NCBI GenBank assembly: GCA_910589415.1
Contig: OU342633.1
Span: 16,778,858 to 16,842,857 of the forward strand
Reading direction: 5' to 3'
Source of the DNA: Malachius bipustulatus
Lineage: Eukaryota; Arthropoda; Insecta; Coleoptera; Melyridae
DNA length: 64,000 nucleotides
Shown: positions 33,801-45,800 of the stretch, piece by piece
How positions within the stretch are numbered: position 1 is the stretch's first letter
Layout of the letters: every line of letters begins with the position of its first letter
Notes under the pieces: model-generated
What the model was told of the DNA's origin: nothing
Seen by the model: only the letters and a program-made list of their open reading frames with translations
Database searches by the model: none
Position numbers and translations under genes: made by a program

Positions 33801-36800
33801 GCGCCTACAGCGCTAGAGCCGGCGCTAGCCGGTGATTTTTCTCAGCAACAGCGTTGCCAGCTGGGAGAATTTCCAAAGAGGCAGATGGCCGAATTTGCGA
33901 AGGTACGTGGCACCACCGACATGGCCAGTCACCGCATTAAAGGAGCATCTAACGAGATGGATGATTTTTTGTCCCGTTCTGCCACCGACAAACCGAAATA
34001 CCGAGGTACCAGGATGTCCGACTCCGAGTTCGAATTGACATATGAATTCAGAACTCCTCCGTCGACCAGCTGCACATTCACCGACACCCCGTCTCCTGAG
34101 CCCGGACCGCCGGTAGGTTATTCTCCGCCAGGATCACGCAAGACGTCAACCGAGGAAGGTCCGCCGCCGCCGCCGAAGACAGAGGTCCACCGAGGGGAGG
34201 TGCGGCAGTCTCGAAGCGCGTCCAAAAGGGACGCCGTGCTCTGCTGGCGCTGCGGGGACATAGGCCACTACCGGAGCGCCTGTGGTGGAGTTGCCAAGCT
34301 GTTCTGCTCACGGTGTCGACGAGAGGGTGTGCTGTCCCGGAACTGCCCCTGTTCTGCCGGATCAGCGCCATCCCGGCGCCAGAAGACGCAAGATGGAGCC
34401 ACAAGGAGCCGCCGGACGGGTGGTTCACCTACGCGACAGCTGGCTGCCATCAGCACGGCCGACAAGGCATTCCAGTGTCCCTTCTGCGCACGCCAGGCCG
34501 TGCATCGTCGCGGGATCTCCGAGACAGGCGCCTCAACCGACGCTTATACGTCGTACCAGGCCGTGAGACGGCCCACAACGAGCACAGCCCGATTCGAGAA
34601 ATGGAGAGGACCCGGCAACGCTAGATTAAGTTAAGGGTAAGGGTGCATTGTGATATGTTCTGATGGTCTGAGTTTATTTGTGTTAATTCCGTTTACCGGT
34701 AGTTGTGAGAGTTAGGAGATCAACCCCGCAGTAATTTCATTTTCTTTGCAGTCAAAACGAAAACCGGTGGCTTTCGTTTTACCGAGGGAGGGGTGATGTA
34801 ATGAAGTCGTGTAATTTCGCCTTCATTTTACAACAATTAGCAAATAGAAATAGATTCAATTTTATAAAAATCCAATAATAATTATTTCTGATCGATCCTG
34901 TAAAATCAAAGACGCATTAAATTTTATAGATAAGCCCGGTTGTTGTTTAAATTCACGAAGTTTTGAGATTTTTTATGCATTCGCAAATTTTAGTGGTACC
35001 TAATTCGGTGCATTTTAGAGTCAATTCATGACAGTAATCAACCAGAGTCAACGTAAAAACGCCGATTACCATTTTTTCTTCGCGATAGCCACCGAAAAAT
35101 AAGATAGGGAGAGTATAAATACGGGCGCATTTTGAACGCTCAGTCTCTCTTTTTCTCCGACGACGTTCCCGCTAGTTGCCGAACCGTTGAACTAGAATAG
35201 AGTCCCGCTGTGAACCAGAAGTAAAGTTTTTTTTGAGAAGACCCTCGTACCCCCCGTAACCGCCCGTCAACCGATACCGAGGTAGGTGCCCGATTTAATT
35301 CTCGTAATTCGCCGTAGATATCCTAATCCTGTTCATACCCGCTCTCCGGTTATTCCCGACGCCCATCGCCACCCTCGAAGGTCATAGAAAGGTCCGCTAG
35401 TACTTCTAGACGTAAGATAGGCAGTAAAAGCGGTTCCCCCTGTGACTGGGAAGCTGAGACCGGCGATTAACCCCGTACCTAATTGATTTCCATCATAACC
35501 GACTCTCCCAGATCTCTCACCACACCCCCGCACCATAATCCGTGTAGTTAGGTAACCACATCCCAATTAGAGGCATCTAGTCCTATGAATTCAATTACTA
35601 TTTTGTCAAATTAGCCCCGTTGATCTCATTCACTCACTCATGACCGTTGATCCCCGATAAAGCTTGATTTTTACCGCAGCCCTTCAGAGCATTAAGTCAC
35701 CCTCCATAATTATTTGGGTTAGGGAAGTGTATTATATTAATTTCATTGTTTATTGTTTTGCATTTAATCACCGTTATTTTACTATTCCGAGGGATATTAA
35801 TTTATTTTTCTCAAATTGCGTTAACATTAATTTATTATTCGAAATAATATTATTTTATGTAAATAAAGCCTTATTATTAATTATACCTGAACGAGTTCAT
35901 CATTATTTCACACCGATCCTCATAATTATATTTTATTTAATGAACCTGCCATATCCCGAGATCCCCCGCACCACCGCATTCTCATAAATAAGCCTCGCTC
36001 ATCTGTGCCTACCGTCGGCCCCAGCACCAACACCAGTACCGTGTATCTGACGCTCCAACCGCCCGTCGAGCCGAGCGCAACGGCACAGACCGCCGGCAGG
36101 AATACGTAGGTAGGTATCTCGACCGACTGCCACCAGCACCAGCACCGATCTCGCATCAACTCGCTTACAGCTACGCTCGTATAAAGGGAAGCCCGGCATT
36201 TCTTCGAGGGGGCGCCTAAAGACCGCTCTCCCGAACACCATTGTACCGGCGATAACTCCAAACGACCCCTGGCTTTCCTCTCTTCTTCACTGAGCTATCC
36301 TAGGGACCAAGATACGGCAACGTATCGTTTTATGTGACCTCAGGTAATTGGGAATACAAATTAGCGAGAAGAATTCCCCGGGGGAGCACACCTCCAAAAA
36401 AAAGCTGGCGCCCGAGCAACCCGTGGTAACACCGACGTAACCGTAACCGTGAAGATTCCCAGAAGCCGGAGTTCGTCACAGACACAACAATAAAAAAAAA
36501 CAAGCGTATATGTAGTGTTGAGCGTTGCATAGATTCAATTTCCTGTACAAGTTTTGCTGGGTGTAATTTTGCCTATGAATTGACCAATGAGAAGCATCTT
36601 TTTTTGGCGGTTTATTTAAATTTACTCCTCCTAGTTATTAAATAAGGTATAGGAACAGGAACTGAATACGAAAATCATAAAGGGAACCGCAGCTATCTGA
36701 CGTGGAACTGGTATTCTTACTGGAAGTGATTGAAGTGAAGCAGGCAGGAAGAAACAAAACAGTTTTTTATTGGCTCGCCAGTGAAAATGATTTCATTATT

Positions 36801-39800
36801 CCTGAGGAAGTGCATACCTATATCTACGTACAAACATGGTAGGTACTAGGTACATATTACAATTTCGGATACTGCGGAGTATTTGAAGGAGCAATTTCGG
36901 ATAACGCGGAGGACTTGAATTTTCTTTAAAATTTTGGATATGGACCACGATCATTCCGTGGTCCACGATAAAACCACGATAAAGCGGCGGTTTTAAAAAC
37001 CAATTTTTGTCCTGAGGGCTGAACTCAAAAGAAGGAAAATTCAAATAAAGTATTATTTATCTTTTAGAAGAGTTCTTTCACCTATCTGGGGACACCTGTA
37101 AAATGAAGCACATGAAGTTTATCATATCCTTTTTTAGTTGAAAAGCATTCACCACATTATACACCAAAAATCCAATTTTATCGTTTAATACGAGGTGTGG
37201 CTATTAAATAATGAGACTGCGCCCGCAGAAGGCGTCCTAGAGGGTTGGGGACAGAAACGAATGCAGCGTTGGTTAGCATTAAGTGTCTGCTTCGCCAGTA
37301 TGAAAACACGTTTTTGTCACTGTAGTAATCTTTTTTCTATAAAAGTTGAAAAGGAAAGCGTTTTTTTCTCGTGCCGATAACAATGTGTGACGAAAAACAC
37401 GAGCAACGAATCAATGTGCTATAAATTGTTGAAAGAGGCCTATGGTGAAGATTCTCTATCTCGTGCACGTGTTTTCGAATGGCATAAAAGGTTTTCTGAA
37501 GGGGAGGAGAGCATTGAAGATGACCGATGTCCAGGTCGACCTGTGTCTGTTTCAACAGCGACCAAAATCAATGAAATTGTGCGCGGAGATCGTCGTATGA
37601 GTGCTCGGATGATTGCTGAGACTGTAAACACGGATAAAAAATCGGTCAGAAAAATTTTACATGACGAATTAAACATGAAGAAAGTCTGTGTGAAGTTGGT
37701 CCCAAAAAATTTGACTCCCGACCAAAAGCTCGTCCGTCAACAGATTTGCTCATATTTCCTTGAGAGATTAGATGAAGAGCCTGAATTGATGGAAAACTTG
37801 ATATGAAACCTGGATATTCCAGTACGATGTTGAAACTAAGCAGCAATCCAATCACTGGAAAACCCCTTAATCACCAAGAATGAAGAAAGCAAGGATGTCC
37901 AAATCAAAATTTAAAGCCATGCTAATCGTTTTTTTTTTTGACATCAATGGCATTGTGATGATTTAATGGGTTCCAGATGCACCGAGAGAATGCACCTGCC
38001 CATAACGCGCTGTCTGTGAAGCGTTATTTAGCTGCTAGAGGCACTCCAGTGCTTGAACACGCGCCGTACTCACCTGATTTAGCGCCTTGTGACTTTTTCT
38101 TGTTTCCGAAGATCAAGTATGCCTTTAAAGGAACCTGGTTTGAGTCGATGGAAGAGGTGAAGCGAAAATCGGCGGAGCTTCTAAATCCTGTCACAAAAGA
38201 AGACTTCTAGCATTGCTTTATTGACCAATGGAAAAAACAAATGCAAAGGTGTGTAGCGAGGGGAGGGGAGTACATTGAAAGGGAGCATTCGATTGTAGAA
38301 TAATTTTGACAGTAAACCTCTTTTTCATATTATGCAGTCTCGTTATTTAATAGCCAGACCTCGTATGATGCGCTAGAAAGTAGTCAAAGGCTGAAAGTTA
38401 AGCTTTAAGTGCAACTAAATAACTAAATAATATGTAGTGTGAAATAAATCATATTTCTGTATTAAAATAAATAATCAATAGCGTCTGAGCTAACTTTCTA
38501 GATTGACCCCTGAACTGAAAATCTGTTAGAATAATTGGTGTCAGGCTCATAAATGGGCTGTAAAGGTTTAAATAATTCATCAGACTCGGACTTTTAGTAA
38601 ATAGTAAATAAGCACTCATAATTCTACCAGCAGTATACCCCTAAGAAACACTGCAATCGAATTGAGGAAAAAGAGACCATCCTCTGTAGAAGAACAACGA
38701 TTGTGGCTGACTCCTGGCAGCCTGTCAGAAAGCAAGTCGATCCAGCAAGTGATTCTATCCTAGGACAGGATCTATTACACCATTAAAGCTTACTTACCAA
38801 AATAATCAAAACATCATTAGGGGTTTTTCCTTCGACGTTGATGCCGTTAACCTCAACAACCTCATCTCCAACATGAATCAAACCAGACCTGTCAGCTGCA
38901 CCGCCATGCATCACCCGTGCTATAACGATCTTCCCCGTCTCCTCATCAGTTTTTATCGTAGCGCCCTGCACACAACAATACAAAGATTTAGTATAATATT
39001 GTGGATAGCTTACCTTGTGTACTATAGAAACAGTGCAAGGGATTGATATGCGGCTTAGGTTATTCTCATACTTACAACAATTGGTTCAGCACTTTGTGCA
39101 CCAGACTTTGCAAAAAAGAAAAAATATCTCATGAATATATGTTAGAATATAATATGGACTTTGAGAAATGATCTGGGCTATAAAATGATATTAGTCAATA
39201 ATGTAATGAATTATAAAGCAGCCGAAATATAGTCTGAATCGGTGTTCATATTAATGGCTGGTCATAAATGTATCAGATATAGAGTGATCCACACACATCG
39301 TTCATATCAGGTTCACCACGTATTGGTAACCATGTCCAAAATACACTAACACCACTATGACATATCACATGATGGGGCGGACTAGTGATGGGCATAATTG
39401 AATGAAGGAAATGGACCATTCCAATAATAACCGTAATTTGTACGCTCACCATTTTCCTATCCTGTGACCTCCTCTGCGAAGTAAATGCTCATATCACTTC
39501 GTTATAATCACATACATTTAAAAATTTTGACTCAATTTTCCTTGCAAGTTGTCCCTTCTTAGACAGAGATTGTAATGGAATAACATTGATTATTTAAAAA
39601 TAATCGAGTAACGAATAATATTTAATACTTTATTCATTTATGTCCATCACTAAGGCAAGTTCCATGGCAGTAAAAAATTTGAACACTGTTTACATTTAAC
39701 ATCTAATAAATGGGTACAGGGTGATTTTCAAGTTGAGTCCTTTTTTTAACACCCTGTAGAATTCATTAAGGCAAATAACTTTAAAAGAGATACAGCCTTT

Positions 39801-42800
39801 AATAGTTTCAAAAAAATTTAAGTCCAGCCTTGTGATAAATTCAGGTAACTAAACTAATTTAAACAGATAAACGATTAAATGAAATAAAAATTACATTATC
39901 AAAGGTAACCCAGGAAACAAAAAAAATAATAATAATAATAATAATAATACGAAATAAACTAAAATAATTCAATTAATGTAGGTTACTTATTGTTACACTT
40001 AAAAATACCATTGCCCTGAAATAGTATATTACATTACTAGTGTGGCAAGTGGCCCATTTCACACGAATGGGAGATTGGTATCTCATGAGGCGCCAGCCTC
40101 ATCAAACTGCCTTGCCTAACCTAAAACCTAGTGACATTTATACTTAATATAGATAATATCACTCTCGTGTGATATTTTACTTTTCAACTCTAGAGTGATA
40201 TTTGTCATTTTCGAAGTAGGTACCTAAGTAGTGTGCCATTTGTCATTTTCGCAGGTGGTCGTCGGAAAACTATTTTTTCCTAACTTACGAAAATTTATGA
40301 ATTTTAAAATTATTATTTTAGGGCTGGACTCTCATTTTTTCAACTATTAATGGATGTATCTTTTCTATTTTTAACTGGATTAAGAAAAGTAATTTGAAAA
40401 AGTTGTTTGTTTTATTGAATTCTACAGGGTGTTAAAAATGACTCGAATTAAAAATCACTCTGTATTTTTACTAATACTTGAATCTATCTAACCTTTATTT
40501 TCTACTTGCGGGGTATGTAGACTAATCTAATACTTTTACTACTTTTAGATGTTATTAGCCCTTTGTCAACTGCATTTTAGAACGATTAGCAGTTAAATTA
40601 ACTGATCAAATTTCAGTAAAAAAAATCAATGTAAAAAAAACTTTCACCCAACTGTAGATATCTGCCAGCAAAGATGATTTTATGAATTTTCACAGTTTGG
40701 GCCCCGCACAGATCAAATGTAAATCATCCCTCGATTAATATGGCTCAAATTTAAATATGTTTATAGCGATCAAAAGTCTCCATGGACTTGAAGTGAATAT
40801 GTACCTATACAGGGTGATGGAAAATCTGCTATTTTCTATTTTTTTCTGTTCACCATTGGTAATTTCGTTATTACTGGAGCTATGGAGTCAGTTCAATGAG
40901 CAAACATGAAGAATTTTTGTTGCTTATTACAGTGGTGAAAACATAAAAATAATTGAAAGTTCACGGCATGAGGTATTCCCAATTTTTCAATATAACTTTT
41001 GTTTCAATAAATCATTTCTGTCTATTGATAAATTTTCCTATGTTAGGAGGAAATGGTTTCTAGGGCAATGCTTTTATTAAGCGCAATTTGATTGAATTTT
41101 GTTTTGTCATTTAACTCAGCTATATTAGTTGAGTTATTTTAGTTTATTTCCTGTTTCTGTAGTAACCTTACATATTGCAATTTTTGTTTTGTTTGTTTAT
41201 CTGTTTCAAGTTAGTTTAGTTACATCAAATACCTTAAACTATAATACCAGATACTTAGCTCAAAAAGTGGCGACAAAATTAAGTGTCTAGCATTTCCGGG
41301 CGGACCTAACGACGATTTAAACAATTACTTTCCTTTACTTCACTCTAAATAATAAAATTAAACTACTGTCAAAATTACGTCAGCGGGGTGGGGTGGTGTA
41401 GATTGATATAGAAGAAATCAACCCAATTTGCATACTCATTTTGGTACTAGGGTCGCCCTAAACCATTAGATGTCGTTGTCTCAGTGTCGTCGACCAAATC
41501 CACGTATTTCAAGGAGAGTTTCCCGTATCATAGTTGAAGGTTACATGCATTTATCACAGGGCTAGACTCTCATTTTTTTAACTGTATTTTTTTATCTTCA
41601 AACTTAATTAAGAAAAGTTATTTGAAAAATTGTTTGCTTAAATGCATTCTACAGGGTGTTAAAAGAAATGGCTCAAGTTAAAAATCAGCTTGTATAAATA
41701 TAAAAAATCATTAGTTATAAAAGTAGTATTAAAACATCTAACAAACGATTTGTGAAGATCATCTAAATTAGTTCTGATTTTCACTTGTCGTTTAAAAACA
41801 AAAAATACTTACTAATGGTTCATTGCTTTTGACTAGCTGAACTATTTTTATAGTTTCCTCATCTTCTTCAGTCTCTCCTGGAATATCTGGTAAATGGGGG
41901 TAGTAATCTTTTTGAGCTACAGCATCATGAGCGCAGAGCAGCCCCTAAAAACCATAATAATTGTAAAACAACTCAAGCATAAAATATAACATGAAAACTG
42001 ACTTGAACGTGTGGTTTTTGAAGCAAATCAAAAAGTTCCTTAGAATCTTCACTTATTTGTGGCCTCGAGGCTAATTCTTCTAGGACATCTATCATCACAT
42101 GAACTGAAGTCGACAGAATTGGGAAAAATTTCCCACTAGTGCCGGTACTGATTATCTTATTGTGAACATTGACCAAGGCGTGAAGTTCTTTGGACTGGAG
42201 CAAGTCACTTAAGAATCCGAGCTCTTCTTCTGTAGATGGGAGTTCAGTTGCTTGTTGGAGTGATGATAGAAGTCTTTGTAAGGCTGTTGAAAAATTTCAC
42301 AATAAATAGTTAACAATAATGAATAGTCTATTCCAACTTTATTCGGACCTAGTTCATAAGATAAAAATAATAATAATTTAGACATAATTCACTAACAAAA
42401 ACTTCAAGAATATACAAGGAAGTCCGCTAATTTTTTATGGCCAACCACTTAAAGAATAAAGTTGGATTGGAATGTAGTTCATGTTAAAATATAAAAGAAA
42501 TAAAAAAATACATTCTGTCCAGTACAATAGGCTGTACTGGAAGAAAATTGGCCTGTAAAAAGTTTCAGTGAGATCTGAAATCGTGCAAGTACGGCAATAT
42601 AAGTCTCTCACACTTGTTTATTCTTAACTACAGTAGAGTCTCTGTTATCCAAAGTAATGTGGGCATAATCTGCCTCAGATAACTGTTCCTTTTTCGTTTA
42701 TTGTATAAGAAATTATTAGTGAAAGTTAAAATTATAAAAATTGACTAGAAATAAGACACTAACAAATCGCACCACTGCTGCAGAAGTGACACAACTCAAA

Positions 42801-45800
42801 AAAAAGTTTTTTTTAGGTATTATTTGGATTAATTTTTTAGGGTACTAAAGCGTATTATTTCAACTCCATAATTGGCTTCCAGGTAGCTTTCTGGTGTTGT
42901 TTATATCGAAACCAGGGCATAATTATATTATGGATCCGCCACTTGTTTTTTTTTTTAATTTATAAATAAAAATAGACCAAAACTTACTATTTTGAGTTGT
43001 GTCACTCCTGCAGCAGGGGTGCGAAATATTATACGACCGTAACATAACGGCACCCACCCAATTTTTTGTGAAATATCTTTTGTGATATATCGTTGCAAGG
43101 TCTTTTTGGGGAGAATATTTTTATATATTTTAGAACATGCCCTAACAAAAAAGTAAGGGCATGTTTTCATAAATTTACTGCAATTTTTTAAATTTTTACA
43201 GTGTAAGCAAATATGCTCAGCTAAGAATTCCGAACAGTTACCCTTAAATTTCGCCTTAATCAATGATAAATTTATTTATCATTGCCCTATTTACTGTTAA
43301 GCCTGACTTTAGAAAACTGTGCAATTGGGGCTTAGTGTAATTCTGAATTTGTAAAATTTTAACTGCTATATTAGTTTAATATCCAGGCTGATGGAAAACT
43401 AGTGGAAAATGGAATTGTGAAGTGGAAAACAGATAATGATACGAACGGTGTTGGGGTATTTCAAAAACCAAACCAAAAAATTCTATCTTTATTTGTGTCC
43501 GAGGTATTGCAATAATTTATTTTTTTAATATTTATAAGTAGGTATAGTACGGCAGCCCGTTACCAAGATTTTCGCCTGATCCCGCCCGCAATTTTTTTGG
43601 TTTTTTCGGTTGATTCATGAAGTTTTGAGAAGAAAAGTTCAAGTGTACTGACTTAGGCAAGGTTGCGAAGTGGTTGAAAAACACCTGAATATATGTAAAG
43701 ATTAAGGGAATAAATAAGTTATCGCGCCCGGTCCGTTTTTTTGTTATTTTTACGAAGAATGATCATTTCAATAGGATAGATATAGTTACTGACATTTTCC
43801 GAGTTGTGAGTGGTTTTGGTTCGTTAAAAATCTAAATTTTGTGACAGTTTGGAATTAAACCTTTCGCGCCCGCTCCGTTTTCCTGATCATAGATAATTTT
43901 GAATGTTTCGTTAACAGAAAAAAATAAGAATGGACGTTTTCATTGTTGCGCAAATGAAGGGTTGCATTTCAGATGTGTTTTTTTTTAAAGGCTGATCGAG
44001 TTATCCCGCCTGCTCCGTTTCCTGGTACAAATTATTTCTTGTGTCTTGAAAAGTGAGAAAAAAATATTAACGGACATTGTTATACTTGCATTGGTGTGTC
44101 AAGTCATTTTCATTAAATCAAAAATTTTTATTTTTGATTTTTTTTTTGTTTGCGAAATTTTGTCCCGTTTATTTATTAAACTTCATAAATACAAAATAAA
44201 AATATTAAATCAAACGTCGTCTTCTGAACTGCTCTCATAAGTATCATCACTCTCTGAATCCGTGGACTCCTCGATTTCATCGTCAATTTCATCAATATCT
44301 GGAATCGAACAGAAACGAAACCTTTCAGTAAGTCTAACACGTACATGAAACAAAATAAATGGAACTATCCAAAGGATGTGTATTCTTAATCCATACGTAT
44401 GACTTTTTAGACTTTATTGGACTGACTATAGCATAGACGCTGTATTAACCAAGCCACACACCATCCCGCTGTATGCGCGCGCCGTGTACCACGAGCACGG
44501 ACCATACAGAATATATAGTGCTGACTCCGTAGCATTCCCTGGAGCATTGCAGCACGGAAAACGTCCGTTCGACTCTACTTACCGTTTTTGGATGTCCTAT
44601 CAATAATTTAAAATAAATTTTGAACCGGGCGCTGAAACTTTTTCAGACAATTTTTCTATACATGTTTTTTTTAAACAATGGAAATATTTCAATATCAAAA
44701 ACTTCCGTTCTCTATGGATTCATGTTTTTTTGTAAATTTTTAATAAGATTACATGAAGAACGGAGCAGGCGGAGTAACAAAATTACCGTTTACTTTTTTA
44801 CCTACTGAAATTACTCTGACGGGTTACGGCAACGTTGTACGACTTTTTCGATCAGGAAAAACTTTCTTAGTTTTAAAAAAACTATCGATTAATAGTTTAC
44901 TCGATTCGGGCGCGATGACAGAAAATTTTGGTAACGGGCTGCCGTACCAGTAGGTATTTAAAGATAAATTGCATTGAATTTGCAGGAGATAAAAGCATTC
45001 TTTTTGAACTTGTGATTCTAAGGTTGCAGTCATACCTATATTTGCTACTTGTCAAGATTTAGCTGTCTTGAAAATTTGAAACTGATGTGACAGTATCAAA
45101 ATGTCTAGTTCTGCAATAATGATGTTTTCCCAGAGGTGGGCATTGACTTGTTAATCGTTAATTAACGAACTTAACAATCTGCTTAGCTGATTAACTTTTT
45201 TAAGTTAACTTTAAATTCAAGTGAAATTTATGATTTGGTGGCTAGCGGTTTTTTTAGTGGGCTTCTAATACAATTTGGTGACCATTGATTAACTAAAAAT
45301 ATTAAAAATACAATGAGAATTCTTATTTTGATATTTTGTTTAATCCTTTGCGTCCGTAGGCGTCATCAGCACTCAAAGGGTTAATAAATTTAATGGAATA
45401 TCAGGACATCTTTTTAAGATATAATTATTAAACAATCTAACTAGAGATAGTAGTGACTAAAGAATAAAGTAAATAACAAAGACATTTATACGAGTAGTTT
45501 TAAATCTTGAGAAATGCCAATGTGTAATAATATGGGATTATGAAAGGATACAAAAGTAGGTATGGGGGTGCCATATCACTAGCCAACTACATAAAAGAAA
45601 AGCAATAAATAAATCCTGGGATTCATGATACTTATCATGTGTTGTATATTATTAATGAGTGAATTAAAAAAAAACAGGAATTATAGGAACCTTCATTTAG
45701 AAAAAATTCTTTACTGGTTAATGGTTAATATAATAATTATTATAAATAAATAATAATCATGAATCGACAATTTCGCTAGTGAACTAGGTGCTTAAAGTAC

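Larger units (their letters stand above)
29275..36484 (+). mobile_element. Gypsy-like LTR retrotransposon, gag-protease only (7.2 kb)
   Basis: Two 1,684-bp LTRs (29279-30962, 34797-36480) are flanked by the 4-bp duplication GACA. They look almost identical; I noticed one substitution (T/C near 29919 and its counterpart). A primer-binding site follows the left LTR and a purine tract precedes the right one. The internal region encodes gag and, in the -1 frame, a retropepsin followed by a basic extension. Reverse transcriptase, most of RNase H and all of integrase are absent, so movement would need enzymes from an intact relative. Large LTRs, a Lys-tRNA PBS and a 4-bp TSD resemble the Osvaldo/Ulysses group of gypsy elements. 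It lies antisense in MPP7/metro intron 4. Confidence 0.93.

Noticed and set aside
42955..43263. 102-codon minus-strand ORF with several cysteines
   Set aside because: It overlaps the right arm of a palindromic MITE. Cys spacing does not fit a known zinc finger.
45340..45385. Second hammerhead on the minus strand (a CTGATGA is present)
   Set aside because: The GAAA box is replaced by CAAA, and the pairing forms a simple CCTTTG/CAAAGG hairpin, not the hammerhead fold.
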